From Pseudoalteromonas piscicida (GTDB lineage: Bacteria > Pseudomonadota > Gammaproteobacteria > Enterobacterales > Alteromonadaceae), in contig NZ_CP021646.1 in NCBI RefSeq assembly GCF_002208135.1, forward strand, positions 3,226,001 to 3,290,000: DNA of 64,000 nt, given 5' to 3'. A model generated the notes under the pieces. That model searched no databases. It was not told where the DNA came from and saw nothing but the letters and a program-made list of their open reading frames with translations. Each line of letters opens with the position of its first letter. Position 1 is the first letter of the stretch. Positions 63,638 through 64,000 of this stretch are shown piece after piece. The position numbers and the translations under genes were made by a program.

Positions 63638-63925
63638 TTATTCTACGATGCCTAAGATGTTATCTTCACGCATGATCAGGTACTCTTGACCTTCGATCTT
63701 TTCAGTTTTTTCGATGTAAGAGCCGAACAACACTGTGTCGCCAGCTTTTACTTGTAGTGCTTTAGTTTCACCATTGTCCAACACGCGGCCGTTGCCTACT
63801 GCAACCACTTCACCACGTGAAGACTTTTCAGCTGCAGAACCAGTTAACACAATGCCGCCAGCTGACTTTGTTTCTTCTTCAAGACGCTTAACAATGACGC
63901 GATCATGTAAAGGACGAATGTTCAT
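63638..63925 (-). CDS. groS: 10-kDa co-chaperonin GroES
   Basis: A 95-residue GroES with the N-terminal [18 protein letters not shown], the mobile loop [20 protein letters not shown] and the terminal [13 protein letters not shown]. It caps the GroEL ring. AGGAG lies upstream at a rather long spacing. The promoter region is at the window edge; no clear sigma32 hexamers or CIRCE element were recognised in the 75 bases available. Confidence 0.98.
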   Translation of the reverse strand: MNIRPLHDRVIVKRLEEETKSAGGIVLTGSAAEKSSRGEVVAVGNGRVLDNGETKALQVKAGDTVLFGSYIEKTEKIEGQEYLIMREDNILGIVE

Positions 63926-64000
63926 TTATATAGTTCTCCTAACAGTTTCTGAACAATGACAGAAATAATGCTTTTTTAAGGCGCTGTTACATCCACAGGT

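Noticed and set aside
63926..64000. Sigma32 heat-shock promoter or CIRCE element upstream of groES
   Set aside because: No convincing CTTGAAA/CCCCAT pair or CIRCE inverted repeat was found in the 75 available bases; the region is cut by the window edge.

Overview
The window looks like chromosome of a marine gammaproteobacterium of the Alteromonadales, most probably Pseudoalteromonas. This is inferred from gene content and style, not from a search: the epmA/efp/epmB set, rnr-rlmB, yjjX-yjjG, prkB, a DUF3016 protein, groES-groEL with a GGM-rich tail, a moderately AT-rich base composition, and miniature repeats of a kind common in that genus. No rRNA, tRNA, CRISPR array or complete insertion sequence was seen.

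Region 1 (1-14350) mixes phosphonate metabolism with a lipid-type biosynthetic cluster. A gene end resembling a phosphonate HD-domain oxygenase and the regulator phnR lie on the left; phnW, with a near-palindromic GntR-type operator in front of it, lies on the right. Between them sits an operon (1458-9180): a GNAT-like acyltransferase fused to an alpha-oxoamine synthase, an acyl carrier protein, a fatty acyl-AMP ligase, a gluconate-dehydrogenase-subunit-3-like protein, a GMC oxidoreductase, a phytoene-desaturase-like flavoprotein and a 60-residue twin-arginine peptide. It ends at a strong terminator and is followed by an orphan protein, an SDR reductase, a membrane protein and an AraC regulator. 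The gene set suggests fatty acid activation, loading on the carrier, decarboxylative condensation with an amino acid, N-acylation and redox tailoring, so the product would be an aminoketone or sphingoid-type lipid. Two of its genes carry one-base frameshifts, both explained by a missing C in a C run.

Region 2 (14400-23020) is mostly housekeeping: galE, a secreted propeller protein, prkB, yjjX-yjjG, then a 12-unit REP/BIME array between the convergent ends of yjjG and rlmB, then rlmB and rnr.

Region 3 (23157-39018) is a two-gene surface system: a giant exported protein of about 3,900 residues built from DUF11-like and SdrD-B-like domains, with six near-identical 357-bp repeats, overlapping by 8 bases an OmpA-domain plus beta-barrel outer-membrane protein.

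Region 4 (39300-51210) holds a miniature element, a hybrid histidine kinase, a DesK/DesR-like pair, an EamA transporter with a glycerophosphodiesterase, a chemotaxis receptor, the EF-P modification genes, a YjfB-like motility protein, a Gph-like phosphatase, and a second miniature element whose terminal repeat supplies the phosphatase stop codon.

Region 5 (51228-59800, minus strand) is an isonitrile-type natural product operon. An RND/MMPL exporter, a LolA-like protein and an outer-membrane barrel protein are followed by a flavin halogenase-like enzyme, an isonitrile synthase (PvcA family) and a PvcB-type Fe(II)/2-oxoglutarate oxygenase. A TetR gene lies upstream, and near-identical 18-base operator-like sites precede both tetR and the operon.

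Region 6 (59800-64000) has a DUF3016 protein, a sparse AT-rich stretch with doubtful small ORFs, and groES-groEL.
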